Source: Earliella scabrosa
Lineage: Eukaryota; Basidiomycota; Agaricomycetes; Polyporales; Polyporaceae
Assembly: GCA_022605405.1 (NCBI GenBank)
Contig: JABYQQ010000026.1
Location: 62,001-126,000 of the forward strand
Length of the DNA stretch: 64,000 nt
Direction of reading: 5' to 3'
A program made the position numbers and the translations under genes. The notes beneath the pieces are model-generated. The model made no database searches, was not told the origin of the DNA, and saw only the letters and a list, made by a program, of their open reading frames with translations. Below, in pieces: positions 23,605 through 36,205 of the stretch (its first letter is position 1; every line of letters begins with the position of its first letter).

Positions 23605-25523
23605 TCAGTTCGTGTCAGCATGCGTGAACTGCGTCGTCGCAAACCCAACGCGCCCACGCCCGCTGTCGAAGACGTGGTAGAAGCGCTCCAGGAACGTCAT
23701 TCCGTTGATGAAGTCGATCCCGCCGCTCCCGATCGCGCCAATGTCGTTCACGACGAGGTAGATGCTGTCCGGGGTGCCGCCGATGGCGGAGTTGAGCTAC
23801 GTACATAGGATGCAGCGTCAGTCGGCATTCGAGGGTAGTACATACGAGGAGGGTCACGTACTGTGCGAGGCCAGATCTGCGCGTTCGGAGTGAACTCGTA
23901 TTGAGTCTGTCGGAGGGGTGGGACGAAGTCAGCTAGGAGACATGGAAGTTGGAGAGGGACGGATGCTCACGTCGCCGATGTGGAAGAACAGGCTCTGCAG
24001 ATTCGCGAACTGGTCGGGGGTGATACGCAGGAGGCCGGTGGTAGCATCTGGGACACCTCCAGTAGCGGACCTGTAGGCATTGAAAGCATCTTCGTGCATC
24101 ATGGTATGAGATGAGCGGCATGATAGGCGGTGCAGAACTGGGAGAAACTCACCCGTCGCGAGGAGGATCAGGGTCGTGCCGGTGTCGACGATGCCCGACG
24201 TCTGGGAGAGAATCGTCGTCCCACCCCGGCCGTAGGTGATCGATTGGTCGATCCCGACGTAGGAGCTAGCAGGCGCGTTGGACGTGATGGGCCTGGACGC
24301 AAAAATGTGTGAACAAGAGCGTTCGTAGAGGATGGTAGAGAGTGGATGTACTGACACGAAGCGCAGCTCGCCCGGGGTGAACCTGCTAGGGTTGACGCCG
24401 CCAAAGGTGAGTTCGCCGTTCGTGTTGCTCTCGGACGTGGTGGGCCGGAAGGAAATCCCGACGACGGATTCGCTGATAAGGCCTTGGGCGACGGCGTTGT
24501 CGGTTATGGTGGGGACGCAGCTAGTGATATCGGGCCCGAGGAGTGTGCCTGGTGGTAGGCTATGAGTGGGACCAGAGGTTTGTTATGCTATTGCAGCGGA
24601 TCACGTACCGCAAGTCAGGTCTGTGGGCCCGATGCTAAATGCACAAGTCACTCTGTCAGTTCCATAGCAGGATGAAGGAAGGTTAGTTTCAAGAGTCACC
24701 CTAGGATCCCATCGAACCCGTCGAACCCTTCGGCGACGAGAGCGCTCCCGAAAGATTGGTTCTTGATCGACAAGCCATGTCCGAGGTCTACAGTGTCCAG
24801 AACCTCGTTGCCTGTGTGGTCACCCATGAGTAAAGTGTGCACCGTCTGCCTGTAAGGATGAGCGTAGAGGAGATACACACCAACGAAGGCACCCGACCCG
24901 TACACAACAGCCTGTCAAGTCGTGTCGCGCATCAGTCAGCAGACGTCGTGCCTGTGGAATGGAACCAGTGCGAACGAACCACCAGATCTAGCGTGAGACG
25001 CGTGCTTTGGGTCGGACGAAGCTTGTTTGCCAGATCAGCACCGACCCACGTGTTCGAGCTCCCGGTGTCGATCAACAGGTCAACTGGCAGTCGGGCACCT
25101 CGTCAGAACCAGAAGAACCTTGGATGCGTGATACCGTTGACTCACATTGCTGAGGTGGGTCGCCGCTCCCGACGTTCACCTAAGAACCCGTGCATATGTA
25201 GTCAGCGAGGCTTGAAAGGGGTGCATAGTGACAGTGTTGCTGCTCCAACTCACGCTCGTGATGTAGCCGACGGCGACATTGGTAGCAGGGACGTTGGTCG
25301 GCGCGTTCTGGAACTTCGCAGGGTCCGCAAGGGTGCGCTCGACGAGCGCCTTGGCGCGTGCTTGGTCCTGTTCGAGCAGTTTGGCGGTGCCGGTGGTGTT
25401 GAGTCGACGTGCGAGAGGGAGCGTGATATGCATGATGTCCTGGCGTACGACCATGCCCTGCGCGCAGAGCGCGAGCGCGAGCGCGAGGACGATCGTGGAG
25501 GTGAGGTGATGGGGAGACAGCAT
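23605..25523 (-). CDS. Secreted pepsin-like aspartic protease (A1)
   Basis: Eleven exons: 25523-25254, 25179-25146, 25098-24983, 24911-24881, 24811-24700, 24634-24609, 24548-24356, 24292-24153, 24089-23971, 23906-23862 and 23796-23605, giving 425 residues. It has a signal peptide (leucine/alanine-rich core after MLSPHHLTS), a pro-region, the first catalytic motif DTGSSNTWVG (Asp about 112), the flap YGSGAF, and the second catalytic motif GIVDTGTTLI (Asp about 297). The C-terminus shows the conserved NSAIGG, FINGMTFLERFYHVFD and GRVGFA blocks of pepsin-like enzymes. Expected to work at acid pH outside the cell. Exons 4 to 7 are short and their borders rest on frame and family fit. Confidence 0.9.
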
Positions 25524-26479
25524 GGTGAGTGTGAGGGGGACGATGAGGAAGGAGGCGATAAGGGCGCTGTCCTAGAGGTGGGATTGAGCGAGGACGATGA
25601 CCCTACGACCTTCGACAATGAAGTCTTATAGCGCGCCGGCCTCTGAGCTTGATAGCAGATGCGTCGGTGTCACTAGATTGCCTAGCGTCGTCGATGAGAG
25701 TATGCGGCACGACGAGCTCCCGACTGCTGTCGTTGAAGCGTGCGGGTGTACTCACCTGGAAGGTCCGCCATTGGCCCCCGTCGCTCATGATCGCCTTCTT
25801 CCTGTCTTAACACTCGTCCCAAGACCAACCGACTCTGGCCGGTGTTCTCATGCCTGTATAAGAACCATGTCGTCGTGAGCGTAAGAGACGTTGGGATGCG
25901 TTTGGGATGCTTGCTGAGTTGTTCCGACAGGTCAAAGAGTGGCAGGAAGGGAAGAGGAAGAAATCAGGAGGGTCTTCGACTGTAGCTAGAAGCTTCGCCA
26001 GGCCGGCAGGAGCGGTGACCTCATATTGGCTGCCCGTGACGTCTGATAGCTCAAGGTTCCCTACCAGAACGCAGGAGGATGTCAGATAAACTACGAAGGC
26101 TAACTTCATGGTGACGTACCTCACATGACGGAGCTGGTGTAGACATAAGGCTCGGAGACTTCCGATACGAGCTGTGTATGGGGGACGGATGACCAGACTA
26201 CGGAGACAGGATAGCATAGCGAGTACCACCTTCGGGGTAATATGCCATATGTCACTGAAACGGTACCACAAGAAGACACTCATGCGGCCGTCACCAGTCA
26301 GCTGTACTCATGTATGAGGTAATATTACACAATGAGGACGGAGGACGGAGTCCCTATGTAGGAAGTATTCGTTCCAGATTGAACTGAGCTGCATAATCGA
26401 AGAACAGGTCTGCTGGGCATGGTGGCTGGCGTGGGAGCAGGCGATGCTAGATATGAAAGCCAGACGTTCGACGCAGCCC
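25524..26479. other. Intergenic, upstream of the aspartic protease
   Basis: About 955 bp. A minus-strand frame at 25807-26118 starts with a signal-like MKLAFVVYLTSSCVLVGN but lacks further support. No confident gene. Confidence 0.4.
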
Positions 26480-26953
26480 TTAATTCAACGAGATTTGGAG
26501 TTCTAGCCCTGCCGGAGCTTCTCGTAAGTGCGCCTGGCACATCTCCGTGGGCGTAGGGCAGGAGGTAGGAGGGGAAGATGACCTCGCTGCCTGGGATGAT
26601 GACGGAACGCGATCCTGGGATGCCCTCGAGCCTCCACAGCAGCGCCTCCGTGCGAACGCCCAAAGCGAAGCGATGGTGGAAGTGAACAGCACTACAGGGA
26701 ATGTCCTGGAAGGTCAGCTCGTCTAATGGCACCGCCAAAGAGAAACCTACTCACCAATCGCGACGACGACAGACAGTATTGTTCTTGGAGAGAGGGTTCC
26801 GTCGATCACGTCTTCGAGCGAAGCTGGTGTCGGGGTGGGTGCCATGGGAATGACTGACTGGGAAGAAAGCCATGTCACAACGACACCGGTGAGCCCGACG
26901 GGCTGCGGTCTTACCTTCAATCGTGAGTACTCTTCGCGACTGAGAGAACACAT
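26480..26953 (-). CDS. Possible small single-pass membrane protein
   Basis: Three putative exons, 26953-26915, 26857-26755 and 26691-26480, give 117 residues with frame kept. Joining exons 2 and 3 creates one continuous hydrophobic segment, TILSVVVAIGVLFTSTIASL, followed by WAFARRR, a typical membrane span with a positive inner side. The N-terminal half is Pro/Thr-rich and the tail Ser/Pro-rich. The single hydrophobic helix formed only after splicing is the main argument that this is real. An alternative last exon in another frame is possible. No family recognised. Confidence 0.3.
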
Positions 26954-28814
26954 AGGAACCACCGACTTATATACCACTCAAAGTATAACCGCTAAGAGCA
27001 TAGACCACATATCCACAAGGAACATGACGAGGCGGGGTTAAGAGTTGCTGGATATCTGAGGGTCATTCCTTATTGCAGGGTGCCGAGGAATGGTCCTTCA
27101 AGGACTGTGTGGGAGATGATTCGGGGCGACTATTGCGGAAGCCGTCGGGCCGTGTCCATACCGACTGTGTCTTCGATGTCCACTTCGTCCATAGGCCGAG
27201 CATATGCTTGAAGAATGGAGGCCTGAGGATGCCACAACGAGCTTGAAACACGCGCGGTAATACCGCCGAAGGGAAGACGGGATAGACCTACGCTACTGCC
27301 GAGTTAGTGCCGAGTGTCCTTCACAGGAGAGAAAGACGACCACAGAGCTGGAGCCTGCGTGGGCCCTTCAATCTGGATATCATAGAGCCGTGCAGGGTCG
27401 AGCCACGATGAGTCAGAAGGCTGTGGTGACATTCCCGAAGCCCGGAGCTCCCACCACATCCATGGTGCTGCGGCAAACCCTTGAGCATGTTTGTATCCGG
27501 CGAACGCGCTTGGTTCAGCATCCGTACGACAGCACGAATTCGAGTTCGTGACTGTTCGTGAACATCAACGTGCTGGCGATATAGCACACTTGCCGATTGC
27601 GCGCGACGTGTCCCCCGGCGCCGGCGTGCAGGGAGCAAGGCATGTTGATGACTCCTCGGAAGCGGCCGCACCCTTGTACCCCCTGCAAGATGCAGATGAA
27701 CACGTCTGGATATTCAGAAGGAGTTGCTGTGCTGAATATCTGTCTCGACCGAGTGAGGCTCGGCCGAGTTGTCTCTCGGTCCCATTTGTTGACTTTTGTT
27801 GATGGACCTGGTCTGACCCAGGTTCGACTAGGCGGCGATGATGCAAATCTGATCAAACAATGTTGAGTCGGTGCTTAGAAGTGCGCAAGTCGTTGGCCAT
27901 GGTTGGCAGAGGGGATCTGGAGGTCCGAGGAGAGGAGGAGGGCTACAAGGAGAGTCGACCTTCGGCGCCTAATCTTCCAGAAACCAACCACCACTTCCCC
28001 ACCCACTACACCCGCGGCATCTGCTCGTTAGCCATCTCTTCTATCTCAGGCTGGTCGATCCACTCGACACGAACATATTGAGCTAGCTGGGTTGCCAGCA
28101 GCTGTATATCGGGGTGGAGACATCAGGGTTAAACGTGAGTTGCTCGCTTTGATTTATGCACATAAAATGCCGAGGTATCCTGTAGCAAGCACGTCAGCCC
28201 TCATATTGAAATTGATCATGGACAAAGGATATCACACAAGGTATCTCCTCGTGGAAGACTTGGGAATAACAGCACCTGTGAGTGTGGAACAATGCGACGG
28301 ACGTCATCCGGTTCGTCGTTTGTTGTAACACCATGAACGCCCACAAACACGGCACCCGCCTTCCCCATGCGCAGAAACAGTACCATGGTTTCTAACAGCT
28401 GTCACCGAGACCGTTGGTGGATGTTGATGTGCTATTGGCTCTGTGTGTCATGGGAGCTTGTACTCGTGACCACCGCCCTCTCGCCGCCGCTGACGACGCT
28501 ATCTCGACAGCTCATGAGAATATATGTCAAACTCGTCCAGCAGACCAACAACATCCGAAAGCTTCACACGGAATGGCCTCACGCGGTCTGTCCTGGTTGC
28601 AGGTGGCCCACAGAACACTCCTGAAGCGCCAACCTAGCTTTCGGTGAGTAGCTTTCTATTCACGGCTTCCCCGGCGGATGATAACGCACACACCAGAGTG
28701 TCGACGATTTCGCCCGCTTGCGCCTCCCTTCTTTGTATACCCACCCTCTAACCGTCGCTCTCCACACTCACACTCAACCCCACTCTGTTCTATTGCAACC
28801 AATTCGCTCGCACT
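26954..28814. other. Intergenic, about 1.9 kb
   Basis: No gene could be supported; frames are short and lack domain features. The last part contains the promoter of the FMN-dependent oxidase gene, without a clear TATA box. Confidence 0.45.
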
Positions 28815-30666
28815 ATGTCCGCGGAAGACAACCTGACCACCAACGTCGAGCAGCCACGGACATACGGAGCAGCGATTGGTCGATGGTCCGGCTACATGCG
28901 GGAGCTCTTCACGAGCAGGCAACCGCCCCCGCTTGGCTCTGTCGATCCGGAGAAGATCGAGGCGGCTGCCCGGGAGAAGCTATCGCACAGCCCAGGTATG
29001 TGCGCAAGACTCTACAGCCTCCATCGATTATGTTGGAGCAAGGGCGCTGACCTTTGCTTGTGCGTTCGCACCCGGGTAAGGCTCGTTCAACTTCGTCTTT
29101 GGGAACGCAGGGTCAGGAGAGACGTACCGCGCGAACCGAGCGGCGTTCAAGCGTTGGCAGATCGTTCCGCGCATGTTGCGCGATGTCACTTTCCGTAACA
29201 TCGAGGTGAGTGCTCAATGCCAGTCGCCCACATCGTGCGTCCATTCAATCCACAATTCCCACCGCCGCCCCACAACAACACCACCATCTGCCGTCCATCG
29301 CTTCGCCAACTCAATCTGTCTGTGCCACAGACCACATTGTTTGGGGTCACACACTCGTCGCCGATTCTCCTTGCGCCCATCGGGACTCAAGGGATCTTGC
29401 ACGAAGATGGCGAACTCGCCACCGCCCGAGCAGCGCAGGCGCTCGGCATACCTATGATTCTCAGCGGGGCCGCCTCGCGCTCGCTCGAAGCAGTTGCGCA
29501 AGCCAACGGGACGGGCCATCGATGGTTCCAGCTGTACTGGTGAGCATCGTCTTTTCCCATCTATCGCCCTCCTCACCTCCACATGCCCACTCACCTCCGC
29601 GCGCTCCCAAAGGCCCGTCAAGAACGAAATCACGCTCTCCATCCTCTCCCGCGCCAAGAAGAGCGGGTACACCGCGCTCGTTGTCACCGTCGACACGATG
29701 GCCGTCGGCTGGCGCCCTCTCGACATCGACGCCTCCTTCCTGCCTTTCGTGCACTCCGTCGGGTGCCAAGTCGCGCTCTCGGACCCAGTCTTCATGGCCG
29801 CTCAAGGCCTGGAGCCGCATACAGATGCAGACGCGCCGGAGTTCCCGTACGACCCGCGTCGGGCGGACGAGCTGTCGAGGAGCGGGGACGCGCGCACGCA
29901 GGAGTTGATGCGGCTCGCGGGCGTGTGGGGCGGGCAGGCGGTGAATGGGGTGTTTAGGACGTGGGAGGACGTGAGGTTCTTAAGGGAGAATTGGGACGGA
30001 CCGGTCGTGGTGAAGGGGATCATGAGCGTGGAGGATGCGGAGATCGCGGTAGACGAGGGGTTGGAAGGGATCATCGTCTCGAATCACGGTGCGTCCACTG
30101 GTACTCGTTCTTATGTCATGCGTTCGTACGCGGAACCACATTAGGCGCGGTGGGCCTTCGTGGGCGCGAGCGACCTGGCACTGGTACGGGTGCTAACTGA
30201 CATGTGCCTGTGCGTGCAGGTGGACGGCAGATCGACGGCTCGATCTCTTCGCTGCTGGCGCTGGAGCGCATCATGCAGTCGCCCAAGGTCAGGGCCGCGC
30301 AGGCGAGCGGGAAGCTGACCGTGCTCTTCGACTCGGGCGTGCGCACCGGCTCGGACGTCTTCCGCGCGCTCGCGCTCGGGGCCCAGGGCGTGCTACGTGA
30401 GTGTCATTTTGTTCTTTCTCTTGGCTCCTCTTCGGACCTTCTCGAAGTGGGGAGGGAGTGGCGGTGTGCGATGGCTGACGGGGTTTTGCTGTGTAGTGGG
30501 GCGTACTTACGTGTACGCGCTCGCGATTGGGGGGCAGGCGGGCGTCGAGGAACTCATCAAGAGCGTCCTTGCAGAGTTTGAGCTCACGCTTGGCCTTGCG
30601 GGGTTCAAGAACATCGCCGAGATCCAGGGCAAGGCTGGGGAAGTCACCATCAAGGTCGCGGATTAG
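28815..30666 (+). CDS. FMN-dependent alpha-hydroxy acid dehydrogenase/oxidase
   Basis: Six exons: 28815-28995, 29081-29205, 29331-29539, 29613-30088, 30220-30396 and 30497-30666, giving 445 residues. The TIM-barrel family marks are present: LLAPIGTQG, MILSGAAS, WFQLYW, TALVVTVDT, GPVVVKGIM (FMN-binding Lys) and the active-site signature SNHGGRQID, whose His (about 329) removes the substrate proton. The C-terminal barrel end VLFDSGVRTGSDVFRALALG and LGRTYVYAL binds the FMN phosphate. It oxidises a 2-hydroxy acid such as lactate, glycolate or mandelate. No heme (cytochrome b2) domain and no mitochondrial or peroxisomal signal is evident. Substrate cannot be assigned. Confidence 0.92.
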
Positions 30667-32000
30667 AGGACGCGCGCGGAACGGTCTAGATCCTGCAGAT
30701 GCTCGTTTTACAGGGGTACTATGCAACTGGTGTCTTCAGCTTCTCATCAACTTATGCCACTGAGACCGGTTGGAATCCGATTCGTTTCAGGTTGCTGCAG
30801 GTGAGTACCTCAAACCTTGGGATGTCGTTGCCGCGAGAGGACCGTTAAGCTTCAAGGCTAGACTCCTCTCCAGGCGTGGGATATAGCAAGTATACTCCCA
30901 AGTCTGGTGGCGAGTCCCTTGAAGTATGAGGTTTCGGAATGCATAAGGGAGACCACAGAAACTACGCGTTTCCGAAATTCATGCCCCCTTCCCCCTCGCT
31001 TATCGGGCTTTGCCTGGGGAGGAAAGCGCCCATGCACTCGTGACTCTCGTCACGGCGGCGTAGCGACTGCGTTGAGAGCGAATGAAGCACAGAGCAGGCC
31101 CATTCACTTTCCCCTCCTTGTCCAGGACCTCTGGAGGGTACACCAATTCGGAGGTTGTAAGTTTGCGCAGGGCGATGACGTCATCGCCATGAAGTCCAGC
31201 GTCTGCATTGCCATTCTAGGCCGGCGCCTACGCTTCCACGTGGTCTGGGCCTCGCCAGCCAAGGACACTCGTGTTAGAGTCTCATTCCGAATCGTGTGGA
31301 TCAGTTTATCATGAAGTCATAATCCCTTTTTATTCAGCTTAGAAGCTTGAAGCTTGACAATTCGATTTCGGTCGAATCCTTATAGTAGTTATACAAGATA
31401 CAGGAGGCCCGGCCTCGACCAGTTCAGACCGCACCCCTGTTGTCTCCCAAGCCTGGGGACGGACAGGCCGCGATCCGCAGTGCGTACAGAAGGAGATGCT
31501 TCCGTTTCTAAGTATCCTCGACTTCGCTCTGCATTTGGCATGGTCGCCGCCACATATGGCTTGGGTATGATAGATGTGAGGCCTGTGAAACTCTACACCG
31601 CATGCTCAGCAACCTGAACGCAGACCCTGCGGTAGTTCAGCGCAGTATACCTATCCTCGTATCATGAGAGGAGCACGGAGAACAATATTGAACGCCCAGG
31701 TATGCCCCTCCAATGCTCATGTGGCGCGGCGGCTCACGACTTCGGTGACAGACACATAGGCACTAGCGCTGACGTGGGCGCGCGTTGGTCAGTCAGAAGA
31801 CGTCCCGGAACGCCTGTTATAATGGCAGTTCTCCCTCGAGAGTGCCTTGAAGGTCCTCTCCGCCTGCCGCCTTCACCAATCCCTTATCCTCACCCCGGTC
31901 TAGCAATCGCTTCCTGCCAGTCCATCGCAGACAGGTCTCACTGTACCATGCGACGATGTTGAACGAATCGGTGCTCTCGATCAACCCGGGCATCGTTATC
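30667..32000. other. Intergenic, about 1.3 kb
   Basis: No gene supported. A B-box-like GGTCGAATCC at about 31369 has no matching A box. Confidence 0.45.
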
Positions 32001-33850
32001 ATGGCAGCCGAGCAACCTGCTGTAGACTGGACGTGAGTGCTAAACCCCTCTCGATGCAGCCTAACGCGAACCTGGGCATGCTAACCTCTTCCCCGCCCCT
32101 CGCTTAACCCTTGTCTCCGATCCAGAATGCTGGTGCCAACTAGAGACGTCGCCGTCCTAGCGTTCGCAACGCAATATGTGATGCTCTCGGCCGGGTGTAC
32201 GTCCCTTCCCGTCCTCACTAGATCTCGCATGGTCAATTGACGCAATGCCGGACGGCCAGGCCTGTACGTGTACGAGTATCTGCTCACGCTCCCGACCGAG
32301 GTTCGCATCATCTGGAGTTCTCCCGCGAAGCTCGCGAGCATCTTCTACCTCATCATCCGCTACTGTGTCCTGTTAACGGTGATCTGCACGATGGCTCGCG
32401 GGATACGGGTTCCGGGACCCATGATGTCACCCAAGAGGTATGCCAGGATTATTCATCCTGCTGAGTGCTTCTGTTGAACGTACGGCGTACGCTGTCCCCA
32501 GCTGCCAAGCTATGCTCGACGTCATCGTCATACTAAACTTCGTCACCTTCACAACCATTTCGGGTACGTCAAGGAGGTTTCGCTAGGACCGTGCAGCTAC
32601 TAACGCGTCCGCTTCTCTGGGCAGCGTTTGTCGCGATGCGACTTTTTGCCATATACTCTCGCAACTGGTTCTTGGCGATATCAATGTTCATTCTAGGCAT
32701 CTTCACCCCGTATTCTGTCTCCCAGGTGCGTTCCTTTTTACGCCACACTCCGCAATCGCGACAGGTCCGATTTACCTCATCGTTGTAGATAGTAGTATTC
32801 AAGCTCGTGACGAACGTCGCGGCGCCGTGGCCCATACCGCCATGTCTGACTTACGCTTCGGGCAACAACCCTCGCGTACTCGAACTAGGGTAGGTTGTTC
32901 TTCACATTCACATTGAAGTGTGGTGCTCATTACTGACATGTTGTGTCCTCGATGAAGCACAAAGCATTGTGAGTGGTCTGCCAACCGATTTTAAAGCACG
33001 CAATCTCACGTCCGTTCCTCAGTTCCCCTCGCACTGTCCTCGATCAGCATGGGATATGAGGTGCTCTGCGTCGCTCTGACCGCCTCAAAGACCCTCAGGA
33101 TATACAAGATGCAACGATCGAATGGGATGCCGACGGGGCTTATGCTTCGAGATGGTGCGTGTTGCTGCAGACTCCCGTCGTCGCCGCACGCTCATCGCCC
33201 AGTTCGACGTGTTGTCCAGGACTTCTCTACTTCGTGTTGGTGGAGGACAACCGTCCGATCGTGCGGATTGCTGATATCTGCGTCCCGCCAGCGTCCTTCT
33301 CGCCTTGGCGACGTTGAACATCTTGTCCGTTCATGTACGTTGGTCGCGCGCACGAAATGTTCAGGACCACCTGACTGATACTCCGTCTGGTGTGTTGCAG
33401 ATCGATAACGAGGTGCGTAAAATATCACTGCGTGAGACGTAGTCTTCAGCCTTCACCGTGGAGCCGCCCCCCCGCAGATCCTCGGGTATTGGCAGGTGAA
33501 CACGGACCTCGCCCGGTGGTGAGTTTATGTGTCCATACCGAGGTTCCGTTGACGCGAACCTGCTGCGCATACGCAGTCTCGTCCCAATTCTCACGATGCG
33601 CTTCATCGTGCACCTGCGCGAGCACAAGAACGACGACGCGGTCCTCACCAGCATGAATACCTTTGGCCACGGCAGCAGCGCGAAACTCGGCCTCGGCCTC
33701 CCGAGTCGCCGCTCCCAGCGCTCCACCAACTTGAACTCGGGGCCCATCGAGCTCTCCGTGCTCCGCCACGACCACGAGGCGGCGTGGGCGGAGGATAGGA
33801 GGAAGACAGGTTGGGGCGAGGGTGAGACTACGTCGCGGCCGTCGGATTAG
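32001..33850 (+). CDS. DUF6533-type multi-pass membrane protein
   Basis: Thirteen exons: 32001-32032, 32126-32196, 32260-32437, 32502-32563, 32625-32725, 32789-32889, 32958-32968, 33023-33154, 33220-33235, 33292-33334, 33401-33412, 33478-33518 and 33577-33850, giving 357 residues with all phases consistent. The N-terminal block YVYEYLLTLPTEVRIIW with a following membrane span matches the DUF6533 domain common in Agaricomycetes. About seven hydrophobic segments follow, so it resembles a seven-helix receptor-like protein. The cytoplasmic tail (from about residue 285) is polar with HDHEAAWAEDR. Several exons are only 11-16 nt long, so borders after 32890 are less certain. An upstream in-frame ATG at 31956 would add 15 residues. 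Ligand and function unknown. Confidence 0.72.
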
Positions 33851-34513
33851 GCACGCGAGTCCTGGCGGGTGAAGTGTGTTTGGAATCACTGACTGTCGGC
33901 CTGCTAACAGGACTTCACTTGGGGCGGTTGGCATCCGCAAACTCGGAGGTGTTCCCATTGTAGACTCGATGTACAAATAACCGTGATGAGGTCTGTATAC
34001 AAGGTGAACCGGGGCGTGGCATGACGCGGAACGGTTGTCCCGTCTTCGCACCCAGTAATTGGAGCGGTAAGGGTCTCGTGGTGCCTGTGCATATTCAATT
34101 TACGTGAAGTCCCGATCGGTCAATCTCGACATTCACAGGTGCACAGCATCATGTCGTGGCACTGTGCGTTCGTTCTGAACTAACCTTGCAACTACTGCAG
34201 ATCAGGCACTTGACGTGGGAGCGCTTGAGTCCACATCCACATTCAACTCCGAGTCCGAACGGGATATACCACTCAACAACGAGCTGCATCGTTCGAGTGT
34301 GCCGCGAGCCGTGTGTCCACACACGCTTTTCTTCACCTTGGCGGCGGACGTTGTGGTGCCGTGAGGATACGTGCCCGTCTGGCATCGAATCCTATGGGTT
34401 ATGTGCCATCGTGAACACGAACTGTTCAGCGCTGGCGATGAGAACGGCGGCGACATATAAACGGGCGATTTGGCTCTGACCAACACCAGAACACTCACTA
34501 CATCACTTCTACG
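33851..34513. other. Intergenic
   Basis: About 660 bp upstream of the short-chain dehydrogenase. Apart from the TATA box listed separately, nothing seen. Confidence 0.5.
34454..34461 (+). promoter_or_regulatory. TATA box of the short-chain dehydrogenase gene
   Basis: CATATAAA about 55 bp before the start codon at 34514, followed by a CA-rich leader. Confidence 0.55.
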
Positions 34514-35660
34514 ATGACTTCGTACGCTGTTGTTGGAGCTTCCAGGGGTATCGGCCTCGAGTACATCCGCCAGCTGGTGAGCACATTCCTTCGCCCATCT
34601 CCCCCTCGCAGATGTCCTAACTGCCAATGAACAGGCGGGCAGGCCAGACACCACCGTCTTCGCGGTGGTGAGGAGCGCGCGCGCCTCTACCCACCTTGCG
34701 GCCGCCGCTGCAGGTTTGAAGAACGTGCACATCGTCGAGGCAGACGTTACGGACTATGCCTCGCTTCAAGTTCGTACCACTCCCAGCCGTGCGGCTCATA
34801 GCCCCTGATAACATCCCCATGAAGGCTGCCGCGAAGAAGATTTCTGAGGTCACGGGCGGGAAGCTGGACTGCCTGATCCACAACGCCGCACGGATGGACA
34901 TCAGCACCATCTACAAGAGCTTTGACGATTAGTACGTGCGAAATGTTAATATATGCATGGCAGTATGCCGACGGTCTGACCCATTGGCACGTGAAGCCCA
35001 AGCATGGACGAACTCGATGAGGACTTCATAACTTCTGTACGTCTCCGGTCTCGCAATCTATACCATTCGGCGCATACTTGAGCCGTACTGATGCCCGGCG
35101 ATCGACAGTACAAGATCAACGCGCTCGGTGTCATCCACAGCATCTCCGCGTTCCTGCCTCTGCTCCGCGCCTCCACCGCGCCGCTCAAGAAGATCGTCGT
35201 CGTCGGCACCGCCGGCGCGGACCCGACGTTCGTGTACGGGACCCAGATCGCCAACATGTCCTCGTACGGGATGACGAAGGCCGCGGCGCTGATCGCGACC
35301 GTCAAGTGGGCGCTCAAGCTCAAGGATGAGGGCTTCGCCGTGGTCAACCTCAGCCCTGGGCTCGTTGACACGACGGGCACCATCGGGGAGAATGGTCAGT
35401 GCTCCATCCCATCCCGGTCCGCCTTTGCGTAGGACTCACGCGGTGCTGTGACGGTGATAGGTAATCCGGTCGCTCGGGATGGCGTTATGATGGCGGGGGA
35501 GTTCATGAGGAGTCTTGGGTTCAAGGTGGACGTTGAGACCCCGGAGCAGTCTGTTGCCAACCAGCTCAAGGTCATCGATGGACTGACGCCGTCGGACAAT
35601 GGTTTGTTCCTGTCGCACACAGGAGGGGAGTTCAAGAAATGGCTCGAGACGAGAGCGTAG
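34514..35660 (+). CDS. Short-chain dehydrogenase/reductase (SDR)
   Basis: Six exons: 34514-34576, 34635-34769, 34825-34931, 34997-35036, 35109-35394 and 35461-35660, giving 276 residues. It opens directly with the Rossmann motif: VVGASRGIG (Gly 8, 12, 14), then HNAA (Asn 86) and the catalytic pair Tyr 168/Lys 172 in SSYGMTK. It resembles the classical SDRs related to carbonyl reductase and to fungal ketoreductases. The Ser normally ahead of the Tyr is not obvious: the strand reads VVVGTAGADP, with Thr/Ala where SS is usual. No signal peptide; cytosolic, NAD(P)-dependent. Substrate unknown. Confidence 0.9.
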
Positions 35661-36205
35661 GGAATAGGTGGCAGATCTGGGGATAGCCTGTAGCTCGGAC
35701 AAAGCAGTTTCGTAAATGAAGTTGTAGATTCTGAGGTCGCTCGTCCCAGGTGCTATCCACCCTACTCATGAAGGTTCGAGGTGGTGAGTAGAAAATGTGG
35801 CAGAAGGCTGATTCCATTAGAGAGCTGTTACGTTATGGGTCGTGTAGGTCGTGAACTAGTAGCGTCTAGTAGGGTGTGGGGTTTACCGTGAGTACATAAC
35901 AGTAAGTTAGACGAGAACGAAGCGCGACTGTGCGAATCAAGTCCGATTATGAGAGTGCCGAAATGAGGACAGATGGATGTGGACAACGACGACAATGCTA
36001 CAATGGAGGATGCGATGAGAGGTGGTACAAAATGCAAGGGTTCTGTAGAGGAGGCGTGCTGATGTATGTCAGGGTGTATGTGTATGTGTGAAGACGATGC
36101 GAATGCAGAGAGATGCGCTATGATGTTGCGTGGATGTGAGATGTGATGTGAAGGGAGCGTGTGGTGGCCGAGCTGATATGGTGGCCAGGTCTGAGCGAGT
36201 GGCCT
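35661..36205. other. Intergenic, convergent
   Basis: About 545 bp between the convergent SDR and zinc-finger genes. A short GT-rich stretch (TGTATGTGTATGTGTG) lies at about 36074-36092. No gene seen. Confidence 0.5.

Noticed and set aside
25807..26283. 158-codon minus-strand frame with a signal-like segment
   Set aside because: Only a short hydrophobic stretch supports it; no conserved block or promoter seen.
31340..31390. Possible tRNA gene (B-box-like GGTCGAATCC)
   Set aside because: No A box and no cloverleaf pairing at the right distance.
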